Positions 1-11,012 of a stretch of DNA of 64,000 nucleotides are shown in pieces. Positions within the stretch are counted from its first letter, which is position 1. Every line of letters begins with the position of its first letter. Under the pieces are notes generated by a model that saw only the letters and a list, made by a program, of their open reading frames with translations, was not told the DNA's origin and did no database searches. The position numbers and the translations under genes are program-made. Origin of the DNA: Myotis daubentonii (taxonomy: Eukaryota > Chordata > Mammalia > Chiroptera > Vespertilionidae); assembly GCF_963259705.1 (NCBI RefSeq), contig NC_081844.1:44147341-44211340 (forward strand), read 5' to 3'.

Positions 1-134
1 TGTCACACACAGAGCCACAGGGCGATCAGGGGGTTTGGGCTCTGCCCCCTGTCATGCTGATCCCGGTGCCAGGAGGCCTCGTGACTCTGCTGACCCTGGT
101 GCTGGGAGGCATATTACCCTTTTACTATATAGGG
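1..134 (-). mobile_element. Helitron (HeliBat type), 5' part, runs off window
   Basis: Read on the minus strand, this starts at 134 with CCCTATATAGTAAAAGGG, a slightly diverged form of the usual TCCTATATAATAAAAGGG start, and continues out of the window. It directly follows the 3' end of the next Helitron with no host DNA between them, so the two form a head-to-tail tandem. The interior is GC-rich and non-coding. No helicase or Rep coding sequence is present, so it is non-autonomous. Confidence 0.7.
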
Positions 135-765
135 TAGAGGCCTGGTGCATGGGTGGGTGCCGGCTGGTTTGCCCTGAAGGGTGTCCTGGATCAGGGTGGG
201 GGTCCCCACTGGGGTGCCTGGCCAGCCTGGGTGAGGGGATGATGGCTGTTTGCAGCTGGTCACACACCCGTCAGGGTGGGGGTCCCCACTGGGGTGCCTG
301 GCCAGTCTGGGTGAGGGGCTGAGGGCTGTTTTCAGGCTGGGGGTGACTGAAGCTCCCAACCGCTCCTTTTTTTTCTTTTTTTTTTTTATTCTGGGCCAGC
401 TTTAGCTTTGAGGTTTGGCTCCAGCTCTTAGGCCTCCGCTGCTGAAAGTAGATTTCTGGCCTTTGCTTACAATGTTGCAATCCTGCTGGCTGAAGCCGGG
501 TGGACTAAAGCAGGTTTCTGGGGTTTTGTTTAGCTTCTATATTTGTTACATAGTTGCTTAGAGTTGCAGCTCAGAGGCCGGCAAGGCTGGTGGGGAACGT
601 TGGAGTCCTCCTTCACTGAAGCAAGCAAGCCTCATGTTAGTTTCAAGCTGCCTGGCTGCCGGCTGCTGTCTTGGCTGGCAGTTAATTTGCATATTGCCCT
701 GATTAGCCAATGGGAAGGGTAGTGGTCGTATGCCAATTACCATGTTTCTCTTTTATTAGATAGGA
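135..765 (-). mobile_element. Non-autonomous Helitron with internal tandem repeats
   Basis: On the minus strand the element begins TCCTATCTAATAAAAGAG at 765, next to a host A, and ends ...GCACCAGGCCTCTA at 135. The 5' end holds a CCAAT box (plus-strand AGCCAATGGG near 706-715) and a POU octamer (ATTTGCAT near 687-694). The half towards the 3' end contains two copies of a roughly 75-bp unit (about 190-330) with the motif GGTCCCCACTGGGGTGCCTG. The same unit recurs in the Helitron at 50274-50899, so the two are one family. Reading frames across this unit stay open only because the unit is GC-rich and lacks stops. It is not a gene. Confidence 0.85.
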
Positions 766-2270
766 TTGTGGGACCCAGGTAGTCATAGCATCTTCATCCA
801 TTATAGTGAGGAAGACAGAGATAGAAAGTGCAATGTGTGACTGAATGCTGTAGACTTCATGAATGCAAAGATTTTGAAATAAAAGGCAGGACAGTGGCAA
901 TTCAAATTCTAGAAGTCCAACAAAGCAGATGTTAAAAGGGAAGATATCATTGCATTTGACAAGGTAGAAGGACTAGATCCAATGCCAATAATTTGATGAT
1001 AGTTTGTTAAAAAATATATATGGAACAGCTGAAGGAGGCACTGGATTCCTCTAAGGGCAAATGCTGACATGTTTATATTATATGGAGCAGTGATGTTTTT
1101 CCTGTGTTGTTTTCTTCATGCAACAGCCCCAATTTCTTTAGTATTCTTTCAGCTTGAGTCAGTTCCTATTATAATGTCTTATTCTGTTCTCAGAAACAAT
1201 CCTTACAAAATGCATTAATTATCCCTCTGTTATTTGACAGGATAAGCATTAAGTTTAAAGTTGTATTGCGATAATTCTATGCTCAACTAAATAAAAGGGA
1301 ACATTCTATTTTATGATCTACTCCAACCAGTCTTTTGGCATTATTACATGCATTGGTTATCTAGAATAATTTTGAGTGAATGTTTTAGATATTCTTTGTG
1401 TGTGTGTGTTTCTGTTCATCTAAAGTCACCCTTAAAAACAAAATTGAAAACTGGGATCTTTTTAGCAGTTCTATTCTTCTTTATTGCAAGAGTTTAGCCA
1501 TAAATAAAGTCACTTTTAGTTGTACTTTAAGAAGGCACTGGCATAGGGGAGGTGACTTTTTCTTTGATTCCAACAACTTAATGGCTTTCAAATCTGCAGT
1601 AACTGCAATGTTTCCGGGACGTCCTAATTACTCTTCCCATGGAACGAATCCTACATATTGATTTACCTTGAATCTTTTGAAGTGCAAGGTGCTAAATAAA
1701 TAAATATTGATTTTATATGAACCTAGTAAATGGAAAATCAGGCTATAAAACCATAGCACATAAAACAGAACTGAAAGAGGCCTAGAAAAGACCTACCTTA
1801 GACAACAGCAGTAAAAGTCACCAGCTCCACAGCTTGTCTTAAAGAAGCAATTAAATTGTCCTTGAGAAAGCTACTTACGCTAGTCCACCTGCAAAATGAG
1901 GTTGTTAATGTGTCTCATCCACTAAAATCTGACCTTATTTTTACAAAACCACTATGATCCTCTTGGAAGAAGGTAATAGATATATATAACATTATTTAGT
2001 AATGATGAATAAATGGATGAAACCATATTTATGTCTCTTTCCATTTTCATGTAAACTAAGAAAAGTTTATTCAGTTTCTACCATGTGATACCTGGGGAGC
2101 AAGGGTCTGCTGATGTGACATAAAATGGCTGGAAGAAATTTTGGCTTTGTCATTTACAAGTTCTACAAGCTTGCATAAATGTCTTTATCTCTCTAAAACT
2201 CAATTTCCTTGAGAGTAAAATAAGGATTATAAATTTTGTCTACTACACAGGATTATAAAAATTAAGTGAG

Positions 2271-2275
<5 letters not shown>
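766..2275. other. No gene seen; unassigned AT-rich DNA
   Basis: I see no recognisable repeat, exon or RNA gene. The longest reading frame (1398-1661) has low-complexity composition and no recognisable motif. Confidence 0.5.

Positions 2276-2315
<40 letters not shown>
2276..2315. repeat. (TA)n microsatellite
   Basis: About twenty alternating TA units, flanked by AT-rich unique sequence. Confidence 0.95.
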
Positions 2316-2318
<3 letters not shown>

Positions 2319-2779
2319 TTTTGAGAAATGGTACCAGTTTTGGATACCAAAATACTGAATATAGTTGTTTTTTTTGTTTGTTTGTTTTTTAAATCTGTAA
2401 CAAGACCTAGAAAAAAATCTTTGTTATATTTATATTTGTTTTTTTTTTAATTGAGATTTTATGAAGTCCACAAATGTTTTAACAGAATATCTGAACCCTT
2501 TGGAATAAAAACCCTTTGATTTTATAATTACTTGAAAAAATATATAAAACAATGATAGTTCTGAAATAATTATATACTTTATTAAATAATTGTTTACCAA
2601 AAGTGAGGGTAAGGATTTATATCCATTTTGGTGGTTTGCTATAGGTTGGTTTTCTTCCCTTTTTGTATTATCAAAATCTGGCTGGTGCTTTAAAATATGT
2701 TTGAAACATAGTACGTAAAAAAATTTTTATTTTCTTAAACCAAATATTTTCTATAACTGGCCCTTAGATAGTAGTAGAA

Positions 2780-4391
2780 TATGATGGTTTTTTTTTGTTT
2801 CTACTTGTTTAAAATATCTTTTTCTATCCCTTTAATTTTGGTGTCTTTTGATCCAAAGTGGGTCTCTTGTATGCAGCATATGTATGAATCTGTTTCGTTG
2901 TTTTAATCCATTCAGTCATTCTGTCTTTAAATTTGAGCTTTTAGTCCATTTACATTAAAGTAATTATTGATAAGTATGTAGTTATTGACATCTTATTGTT
3001 TTCGGATTGATTTTGTAGTTCTCTGTTCCTTATTTTTTTGCTCTCTTTTCATGTATGTTGATGACTTTCTATGATGTTTTGTTTGGATTTCTTTCTCTTT
3101 ATCTCTTTTATATCTTTTGTAGATTTGTATGTCATTTGCGGGGCTGGTTGAATGGCACTATTGTGTGGTCTAAAGCTGGCCACTGAGTGTGTTGGCTCTG
3201 GTGCCTCTCGGGAAGGGCTTTGTTGCAGGCCAAGGTCAGCTCCCATTTGTGCCTGGCTTAGGGTCACCTGGTGGGAACTACTAAGGGATCTCCAGTTGGT
3301 TGCCTCTTGGGCTGGGCTTGGGGACACTTAGGAAAGGCTGTGTTGTGAAACAAGGCCAGCTGCCACTAGTCTGGGCTTAGGATCCTTTACTGGGTACCAT
3401 GATGTGAGCAGAGGCCGGCCACCACTTGTACCTGGCCTGTGCCTGCTTATATGAAGGTATGTTCCAAGTCAACAACTGGCTGTGGCTTATGCCAGCCTTA
3501 GGGCCACCTGACGGAAGTTACAATGCAAGTTGAGACCAGTTCTGCTTGTGCCAAGCTCGGGCCGCTTAGCCAGGGGTACAGGGTGCTCCAAAGCTTGCTG
3601 CTTGTTTGGGGTTTGTGGGACTATAAGAGCTTTTAAGAAAGCCTGTACTATGAGCCAGGGCAGGCCACTTGTGGAGGAAAGCTGCTAGAAGAGGTTTGGC
3701 TGTGCTTGAGTGGGGCAGAGTCTCAGAGAATCATCAGAGCAGGGCAAACTATGCTAGCCAGGTTTGACACTGCCTGCGCCAGGTGTGCTGGGTGCAGGGA
3801 GCACTCAACAAAAGAACAGTAGCACCTGCCTACACCTCTGTGCCCAGAGAAGGCTGCCCTGAGCTCTGTCCCTTCCAGCTCTTGCCCTGAAACTAGTCAA
3901 TTTAATTCTCCCTTTATTCCCTGTCCTTTTTCAAACTTCTGCTCCTGGTCTTGAGCCTAGAGCAAGTGTTTGAGTCCGTGATCTGGCTCCTCAAGAGGAA
4001 CGGTCGGGACTCTAGCAGCTTCCTGTCTTATTCAGATGCAATACTCACTGGTTTTCATAGGCAGATGTTATCGAGAATCCTCTTCCTGGCACTGGTGCCC
4101 AGGGCTGGGGAGCTCAGTGTGGGCTGAGCCACAGGTAATCTTCACAGCTGAGATATGCCTCCTGATTCTTAGTCACCACACCCTAGTGTGGGACCTGGCC
4201 ATTCCTTGCCTCTGCCCCTCCTCCAGTCATGCCATGGCTGCTTCTTTGCACCCTTAGTCATACGACTGATGTTCAGCTGTTCTTCAGGTGGAGCTCAGTG
4301 AGGATTGTTATATAATTTAGTTGTAATTTTTATGTGGTTATGGGAGGGGTGAGCACAGCATTTCCTTACTCTGCCGTCTTGACCAGAAGTC
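2780..4391 (-). mobile_element. Old LINE-1: 5' UTR joined to start of ORF2
   Basis: Read on the minus strand, 4391-3130 is a LINE-1-type 5' UTR. It begins with a CTGGTCAAGACGGCAGAGTA-like start and contains degenerate repeats of about 85-90 bp built on GGCCAGC/GGCTTAGGG. From about 3120 to 2780 the sequence matches the first part of ORF2, the endonuclease region around the LNVNGL and CLQET landmarks, here full of stops and frame breaks. ORF1 is absent between the two, so about 1 kb has been lost. The subfamily cannot be set by eye. It cannot be active. Confidence 0.8.
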
Positions 4392-4967
4392 TGAAAGTTG
4401 AGTTATTTCATTAAAGGGACTATGTGTTCTCTTCCTTGCTGCCTTATACAGAGGGAAATAACAAATTTCAAACATGAATGGTGATAAGTTCAATTTCCAA
4501 TTTGACTCTACATTTGGGGAAAATTATGATTATTGAGAAACATTACTATTTGGTTTTCTGTCTCCTAATGCTAAATATTCCACCACAGAGATGTGTGCAT
4601 AAGGGACTAGGCATAAATATGCATGTTACATAGAAAGATGCTCTTGGAGGAGGAAGAAAATTGCCTTTCGGATAAATCATACAGCATGTCTCCTTCCCTC
4701 TACCCAAAAATGCCATTGGGATAAACTGAACAAAGAGCAAAAACTAACAGGAAGTATACAGTTAAAGGCTGTGTTACAGGAGAAAAACAGGAAAAGTTCT
4801 AAATATTCTCAATTGGTGGAATTTAATAACCATTTATTATTCTGAATCATTTACTTGCCTTGCTCTTAAAACAGTGGTATCATCTGAAAATATGTTTACA
4901 CCCCAGAAATAACTCTAGCTACAACTACCCAAAGTATGCACTGAATTTCACAAAATATAATTTAATT
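4392..4967. other. No gene seen
   Basis: Unassigned sequence between the LINE-1 5' end and the target duplication of the next SINE. The minus-strand frame at 4546-4740 shows no recognisable domain. Confidence 0.5.
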
Positions 4968-4986
4968 AAATAAAATAATGGAATGA

Positions 4987-5244
4987 AGCCCTGGCTGGGT
5001 GGCTCAGTTCATTTAAGCGTTGTTCAAAGGGTTGTGGGTTCATTTTCCAGTCAGGGCGCATGCCTAGGTTGTGGGTTCGATCCTGGATTGGGGTGCGTAC
5101 AGGAGTTGACGGATGGATGTTTCTCTCTCACATTGATGTTTCTCTCTCTTTCCCCCACTCTCTCCCCTCTCTCCTTCTCCCTCCTTTCCCCTCCATCTAA
5201 AACCAATAAAAACATATGTTAGGTTGAGAATTTTTAAAAAATTA
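4987..5244 (+). mobile_element. Ves SINE
   Basis: A tRNA-derived SINE starting GCCCTGGCTGGGTGGCTCAG, with a pol III A-box-like segment, two B-box-like GGTTCGATCC segments, a long CT-rich tail region and an A-rich end. It is flanked by a 19-bp target duplication, AAATAAAATAATGGAATGA (4968-4986 and 5245-5263), with at most one mismatch. The two reading frames over it are artefacts. Confidence 0.93.
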
Positions 5245-5263
5245 AAATAAAATAATGGAATGA

Positions 5264-6214
5264 AAACATTATGTACAGGTCTACATACTTTCAAATGTTG
5301 TCACTAATGTAAACATATCTGATTTTCTATCCTTGCCAATTCTGAACAAATGGCATTCGAAGCTAGACATGTCTGTTATAGGCATGTTTCTTCTTACATC
5401 AGAAAGTGCACTTTTTAGCCTATGATTTGAAGAGATTTTTATTTGTCATTACCTACACGCTACACTTCAACTCTGGGATTTCCTTACAGAGGAGGGGCAG
5501 GCTTTGGATTGGAGCACTCATTTGGACAGTGTCCTATTCTGAACCCTACTACCAACACGGTCAGTGCATCTACTGGTCGATAGAACAGAAATTCTCTACA
5601 TCATGTGCTGAAACTTGCTCATCCATTAAATACTAATTGGCCCAGGGTTCCAGGAAGTATTTTGAGAATTCTGCTGCTTGAGCAGATGCCTTTGTAACAT
5701 GAACACTATTATAAACCAGAGGAATGTGACTACAACCTGTCAGATCAAATGAGAACTACATCCTGTTGTAGCTGAAAAAGGTGATATTTTGAAACATGTT
5801 CCTGAAAATACACGTCTTTTTCCTTAGGGATAGCTTTAAAGAATCTTTAAGGTTTAAAGCAATGGGTTATAGCAGTTGTTTCTAATTGTTTTACAGATTC
5901 TGTACTTTCGAAAAATGATTCCCTCAGAAATGAGCTAGAGACTCTTCACTAACACATTCATCCAACCCCAAACTATGATTAGCATTCTGAAAAGCATGGT
6001 AACAGCAAGGGTCTTTATTCCACTATATGCTGTTCAAACCTGAGATATTTTCCTGTAATTATTCCCACTGAGGTATGTTGGTATTTCAGTTCTCACATTT
6101 TATTAGATCTTCATTACATCAAATGTACTGTACAAATCGCAATATTGAAGTAAAATGTAACAATTTAAAATAGTTTTCCTTTTACTCTCATGTATATTTA
6201 CTGACTTGCTTCAT
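5264..6214. other. No gene seen; unassigned DNA
   Basis: No element termini or splice-framed exon recognised. The frame at 5406-5636 has ordinary base composition but no recognisable motif. Confidence 0.45.
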
Positions 6215-6481
6215 TAATTTATTCATGGTTTTAGATGCTGAGAATAGAGTGATAAAAAAGACACACTAGTCCCCGGCCCTTGTGGAGTGCATGTTGTGGT
6301 TCAGGTGTAGAGAAAATAAACATATTAAATACATAATAAGAAGACTGTATGATGGTCATTAATTATATGCAGGGCAGTAAAAGGAGGTGATGCATTTAGT
6401 GGCAACTTTAGATTCAGAGATCATAGATTATCCTCTTGTTTTATTAAAAAATATATTGAATTTTTTATTTAATTTCAGAGA

Positions 6482-6532
<51 letters not shown>

Positions 6533-7010
6533 TCAATGATGAGAGAGAATCACTGATTGGCTGCCTCCTGCCTGCCCCATTGGGGAACGAAACCTCAACC
6601 AGGCATGTGACCTTGACCAGAATTGAACCCAGGACGCTTCAGTCCACAGGCCGATGCTCTATCCATTGAGCCAAACTGGCTATGGCTGTCCTCTTGTTTT
6701 AGAAGATAGCATTTCAGTTGCAATCTGAATAGTATGAAGGGCTCTATGTGCCAAGGTAAGGAGACAGAGCATTCCAAGAAGAGGAAGGGCTTTAAGGCAG
6801 GAGCAATGAAAGAACAGTGAGAAAGCTGAGGTGACTGACATGTAATTGGTGCTCAGGAGAGAGGCACCAGATGAGAATGGCAAGGTTAGCATGGATCACT
6901 TGGGGCATGGCAATCCTAAGGAAGGTGGTTGCATTTGAGTCTAAGTGTGACAGAAAACCATTGGAGACTGAAAGAGTGACGGTAGAGCTTCGCTGGAGTA
7001 AACAGATGGA
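6215..7010 (+). repeat. Ancient mammal-wide interspersed repeat, family not assigned
   Basis: The text follows a familiar old mammalian repeat: 'tagatgctgagaatagagtg', 'aaacatattaaatacataa', then 'agcattccaagaagaggaag' and 'aaaccattggagac'. It is interrupted by a Ves SINE at 6444-6688. Related pieces occur at 46390-46860 and, for the end of the unit, 18050-18185. I recognise the pattern but cannot name the family without a library search. Confidence 0.5.
6444..6688 (-). mobile_element. Ves SINE with expanded GA tract
   Basis: A minus-strand Ves SINE with target duplication TCCTCTTGTTTTA on both sides (6431-6443 and 6689-6701). The B-box complement (GAATTGAACCCAGG) and the A-box complement (GAGCCAAACTGGC) are visible. 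The CT-rich tail has expanded into a (GA)n run at about 6486-6528. It splits the ancient repeat in which it sits. Confidence 0.93.
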
Positions 7011-7569
7011 TAGAGAATAAATAGTTAAGTCAGAGAGAGCAGTTATGGAGCTATTGTCTCAGCAGAGGAAGGCTGTAACTCTTACTGGGCTGGGAGTACT
7101 GAAAGTGAAAAGAAGAGGACAGACTCAGGACATACCTGGGATATACAGACAATGGATCTACTAATGGGTGGAGTGTGGGAAGTAACATAAACAACCAAGA
7201 TAAAAATAAAGCGAGATATTTTGGAATAAGCAACTCTATGTGCGAGGCGATTTGTGGCAAATGACAGTGATGCCAACATGAACCTACTGAATCTCACCAT
7301 CACTTCTTAACGCTGCTGGACTCAACACTGATTCATACTCAAAACTTGGACTTAGTATACTTACTTTTGTATATGTGCTGCCGAAGCCAGCACTCAGTAC
7401 TTACTTTCAAGACTCAAAACTCGATTCCATATACACTGATAGGGAGATCTTGTTTTATCTTGAAAGTGCCTTTGAGTAGAATTAGAGTATTCTATTGTTA
7501 AAGTTAATGTAGACAGTGCCATAATGAGGCACATTCAGGTTAACTGTAGTTATAAGACTGAAAAACTGA

Positions 7570-7571
<2 letters not shown>
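7011..7571. other. No gene seen
   Basis: Unassigned sequence. Two overlapping minus-strand frames (7051-7260 and 7082-7303) are hydrophobic but show no domain, and they lie in AT-rich DNA. Confidence 0.45.

Positions 7572-7634
<63 letters not shown>
7572..7634. repeat. (TC)n microsatellite
   Basis: About thirty uninterrupted TC units, followed by a short AT-rich stretch. Confidence 0.95.
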
Positions 7635-7638
<4 letters not shown>

Positions 7639-7671
7639 TATATAAGTTAACTATATATATTAGTTAATCCT

Positions 7672-7903
7672 TACCTAAGGATATTTTTATATTGATTTTT
7701 AAAGAGAGTGAAAGGGAGGGGGCGGGGGGAGAGACATTAGTGAGAGAGAAACATCAATTGATTGCCTCCTGCATATGGCCTTGGCTGAGGATTGAACCTG
7801 AACCCCAGGTACATGTCCTTGACTGGAAATGGAACCCACAAAACTTTGGTGCAGGGGGTGGGCGGGGAGACGCTCTAACCACTTGACAAACTGGCCAGAG
7901 CTG
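7672..7903 (-). mobile_element. Ves-like SINE, older subfamily with ATATCCTTAGG tail
   Basis: On the minus strand this runs from AGCTCTGGCCAGTTTGTC at about 7903 through degenerate A and B boxes to a tail ending in ATATCCTTAGG. The copy at 48178-48414 has the same tail. No clear target duplication is visible, and the body is more diverged than in the other copies. Confidence 0.75.
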
Positions 7904-8304
7904 ATAAAATATTTTTTATAATCTCAAGTTTAGTTGTTCAGAGAAGCAGCCTCCCCACCTATTTATTTTTTTGAGCAAAGAATATGTGCATTTTTGCAGC
8001 ATTTAAATTTATCACAAAGTACCTTTCAAGTGTTGAAAAAAGTGATATCTGACTTATTTCTGATTTGGACAAAATATATAGCTAAACTAAAAGGAAAAAT
8101 AAATTTACAACAACATAATAAACAGAGCATAATATTGAAAGGCAAAATGTAAAGACAATCCATTTTAAAACAGCACAGAATATTATCAAAATTGTGATGT
8201 TTGTGCATTCCTCACCAGAGTATACATTTTCTAAGTTGGCATAAGAAAAAAAAAATAACCTAAACTATAATGATAAAATAATAGAATAAAATATCATTTA
8301 AATG
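7904..8304. other. No gene seen; AT-rich
   Basis: AT-rich, without recognised element or exon. Confidence 0.5.
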
Positions 8305-8314
8305 TATATTTCAA

Positions 8315-8535
8315 GCCCTGGTTGGTTTGGCTTAGTGGGTGAAGCGTTGGCCTGCAGACTGAGGGGTCCAGGGTTCGATTCCAGTCAGGGTCACATGCCT
8401 GGGTTGCAGGCTCGATCTCCAGTAGGGGGCATGCAGAAGGCAGCCAATGAGTGATTCTCTCTCATTTATGTTTCTATCTCTCTCTCTCTTTCCCTTCCTC
8501 TCTGAAATCAATAAAAATATATATTTTAAAAAATA
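8315..8535 (+). mobile_element. Ves SINE
   Basis: It starts GCCCTGGTTGGTTTGGCTTAG, with B box GGTTCGATTCC and a CT-rich then A-rich 3' end. Target duplication TATATTTCAA at 8305-8314 and 8536-8545. Confidence 0.92.
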
Positions 8536-8545
8536 TATATTTCAA

Positions 8546-9447
8546 TAGTAGCTGAAATTTTTGTTACATTTTTCACAAATAAAATCTCACTCAATAAAAT
8601 AAATATTTAGTTGAACTCACCCAAAATATAGAGTTAAAATCATATTAGGAAAACTTAGAAATGAGAGATATATGAGTAAATTTAGCTGTTGACATGCAGT
8701 CTAAAAAGAGAATTCTTCAAGTTTTGTTTACAAATTCATGCCAGTCTAAACTTGTGGTCTTTAACCTTAACATGGCCACTTCCGTGCTGCCCAGGCGTCA
8801 TTCTCTATTTCCTGAACCTATTCGAGTACAAATTATCTTGGCTTGAGTTCTCCCCAAGAAAAATATTTGAGTTTAAGACATTTAGTTGAGAAATGAAATA
8901 GGAAAATTAAGGTCACAAAAGGGTGCTGTCAATCTAGTTAACACCATGAGCAACTGGAGCGCAATCTTTCTGGAAAATCTGGGTGATTATGGCAAACTTG
9001 CCTCAGAATTGTTCTGAACAAGGGGTGAGAAAGTTATATATAATAACATATATAATATTATATAAATTATATATATATATTTCTACTTGAAATCAGCTGA
9101 CAGCTCTTGGAAGCATTGAATGCCCAGCACTTCATACCTGCCCCTCATGTGGACCAACAGATAGACCTCAGATGGAGTCACAAGTGCTTTGAGAGGAAGC
9201 CATCATCATTAATAAGAAGGAATACAGACTTTTATTTCTCCTAATTTATATAGAAATCAAAATTTACTACAAAACTATCAGAAAATGATGCCGTACATTT
9301 TGAGTTCTGGAATATATACTAGGCATGAGCTGTCAGTGGACTTTGGCTCCAGGCTTCCGATCTTGGTATCTATATGGAAAGGAGTATATCACATCTGGGT
9401 TCTTTAGCATATGTGATTAGAAACACTACTAGTGTGTGTAAATTAAG
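8546..9447. other. No gene seen
   Basis: Unassigned AT-rich sequence with a short TA run near 9040-9080. The frame at 8689-8889 has no recognisable domain. Confidence 0.45.
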
Positions 9448-9449
9448 TA

Positions 9450-9566
9450 CAGGGTTGGACAAAAGTAGGTTTATAGCTGTTCACATAGAAAATAATACAA
9501 TAATAAATAATACAAGAATAAACTGTGTTTCACATACAACTGTAGGCCTACTTTTGCCACATCCTG
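9450..9566 (+). mobile_element. Mariner-type MITE
   Basis: A 117-bp element between TA dinucleotides (9448-9449 and 9567-9568). It has inverted ends CAGGGTTGGACAAAAGTAGG and, in complement, CAGGATGTGGCAAAAGTAGG. The interior is AT-rich and non-coding. Two relatives lie at 31637-31742 and 56219-56580. TA targets and these ends fit Tc1/mariner; a full-length mariner elsewhere would have to supply transposase. Confidence 0.88.
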
Positions 9567-9611
9567 TAAAATGGAAGTTACTGATATACTAAATAAGAAG
9601 CAAATATAGTT

Positions 9612-10070
9612 TCATCTTGTCATAGTACCCTGAGATGCTAAACCGAAAAACAACAGACTGGGTAGCTTATAAACAACAAATTTCACAGAGTCTAGAGGGT
9701 GGGAGCCCAAGATCGGGGTGCCAGTGTGGTCAGGTGAGTGTCCTCTTCCTGGTTTTCACAGTGTCCACACATGGAAGGGGCTAGAGGAGTCAGTGCAACA
9801 TCAGTGTGGATCAAAACCCCAACCTGGGTACGTGCCCTGACAGGGAATCAAACCCACTGCCTTTTGGTGTACAGGATGATGCTCCAACCAACTGAGCCAC
9901 GCTGGCCACGGCTGTGCTCTCTCTTTTTATAAGAGCATTAATCTTTCATGAGGGTTCTACCCCTTTACATCAGCACCTCCCAAAGGCCCCACCTACAGGT
10001 GATATCACTTTTGGGGGCGAGGATTTCAACATATAAATTTAGGGGGTCACTCAAACATCCAGAGCATAGT
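9612..10070 (-). mobile_element. MLT1-like LTR (ERVL-MaLR), SINE-interrupted
   Basis: On the plus strand the complement of an MLT1-type LTR is visible: 'agactgggtagcttataaac' near the start, 'cctcttcctggttttcaca', then 'tttataagagcattaatc', 'cctcccaaaggccccacc' and 'gatttcaacatataaattta'. The LTR itself is therefore on the minus strand. It is an old non-autonomous retroviral LTR without internal coding sequence, interrupted by a SINE at about 9790-9914. Confidence 0.75.
9790..9914 (-). mobile_element. Ves-type SINE fragment inside the LTR
   Basis: Complement of a tRNA-derived head: CCAACCAACTGAGCCACG (A box) and GGGAATCAAACCCACTG (B box), with ACTGCCTTTTGGTGTACAGG between. The 3' half is worn away, so the boundary near 9790 is approximate. 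Confidence 0.75.
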
Positions 10071-10930
10071 GACTCTGAAGCATTTTGTGTCTTTATGTGG
10101 ATTGTAATACAAAATCCGATGATTTAGTGAATCAATTTTCCAACAACTCAGTCTTTTCCTCTTTCTGTACTTGAAAAAATGGTTGAATAAAGAAATGGTT
10201 GTATATTTTTCTCTACACCCAATCATTTAATGATTCTAGCTACCAGTTTAAGGGTCTTCACTATGAAAGCATTGTAAAATATTTTATATGTATATCACAT
10301 AACTTGAAAGTAGAACTTAACTCCATTTACATAAGGATATTTTAAAAAATTAAAAGTGCTTAAATTCCCTCTTGGTCTTCAGATTATATTATACATTTAT
10401 TTGTAAACAAAATTATAATATTAAGTTGCCATTTTCAAAATTCATTGCAAATAGATTTAAAAAAATAGATAAGTGCTTCTGAAATCATGGAAGACAAACT
10501 AAAGGTCAAGTTATCTGGAAAAATAGAGATAGTTAAACACAAGAATTCAGAAAGGCTAGAGCTCAATTATTATTTACTGATAGAATAAAGATTAACAATA
10601 GGAGAATATTGACATTTATGTAGACATGATTTATTCTACAAAAATATGTTAAGTGGCTATTATGTGCAAAGAATCTGAAAGATTTATTTGGCTATGAGGA
10701 TGGTGAAAATTTAAAATTTTCATAATTCTATTTAGCACATTTGAGTCTGTTTGTCAGAATTTACCTAAGCATTTCAGAGGCAGCTTTTGAGCCCAGAATC
10801 CAGAGAGAAAGTGAAGGGTTTTTTATACAGAAACAAAGGTACATTCCAGACTATAAATATGTAGGAAACTATACAAAATGTTTGAAATGGCCTTCAATTA
10901 AAAAAAAAATTTGGATAAAAAATGTATTTG
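10071..10930. other. No gene seen; AT-rich
   Basis: AT-rich and without a recognised repeat. The frame at 10741-10959 runs into a SINE fragment and is not supported. Confidence 0.45.
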
Positions 10931-11012
10931 GGACCTTGCCAGGTAGCTCAATTGGTTAGAGCATCATCCTGATATACCAAGATTGTGAGTTTGATACCCA
11001 GTTAAAGCACAG
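10931..11012 (+). mobile_element. Ves-type SINE 5' fragment abutting L1
   Basis: The head of a tRNA-derived SINE is visible (CTTGCCAGGTAGCTCAATTG, then GTGAGTTTGATACCCAG). It stops without a tail exactly where truncated LINE-1 sequence begins. See the finding on a possible SINE/L1 chimera. Confidence 0.6.
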
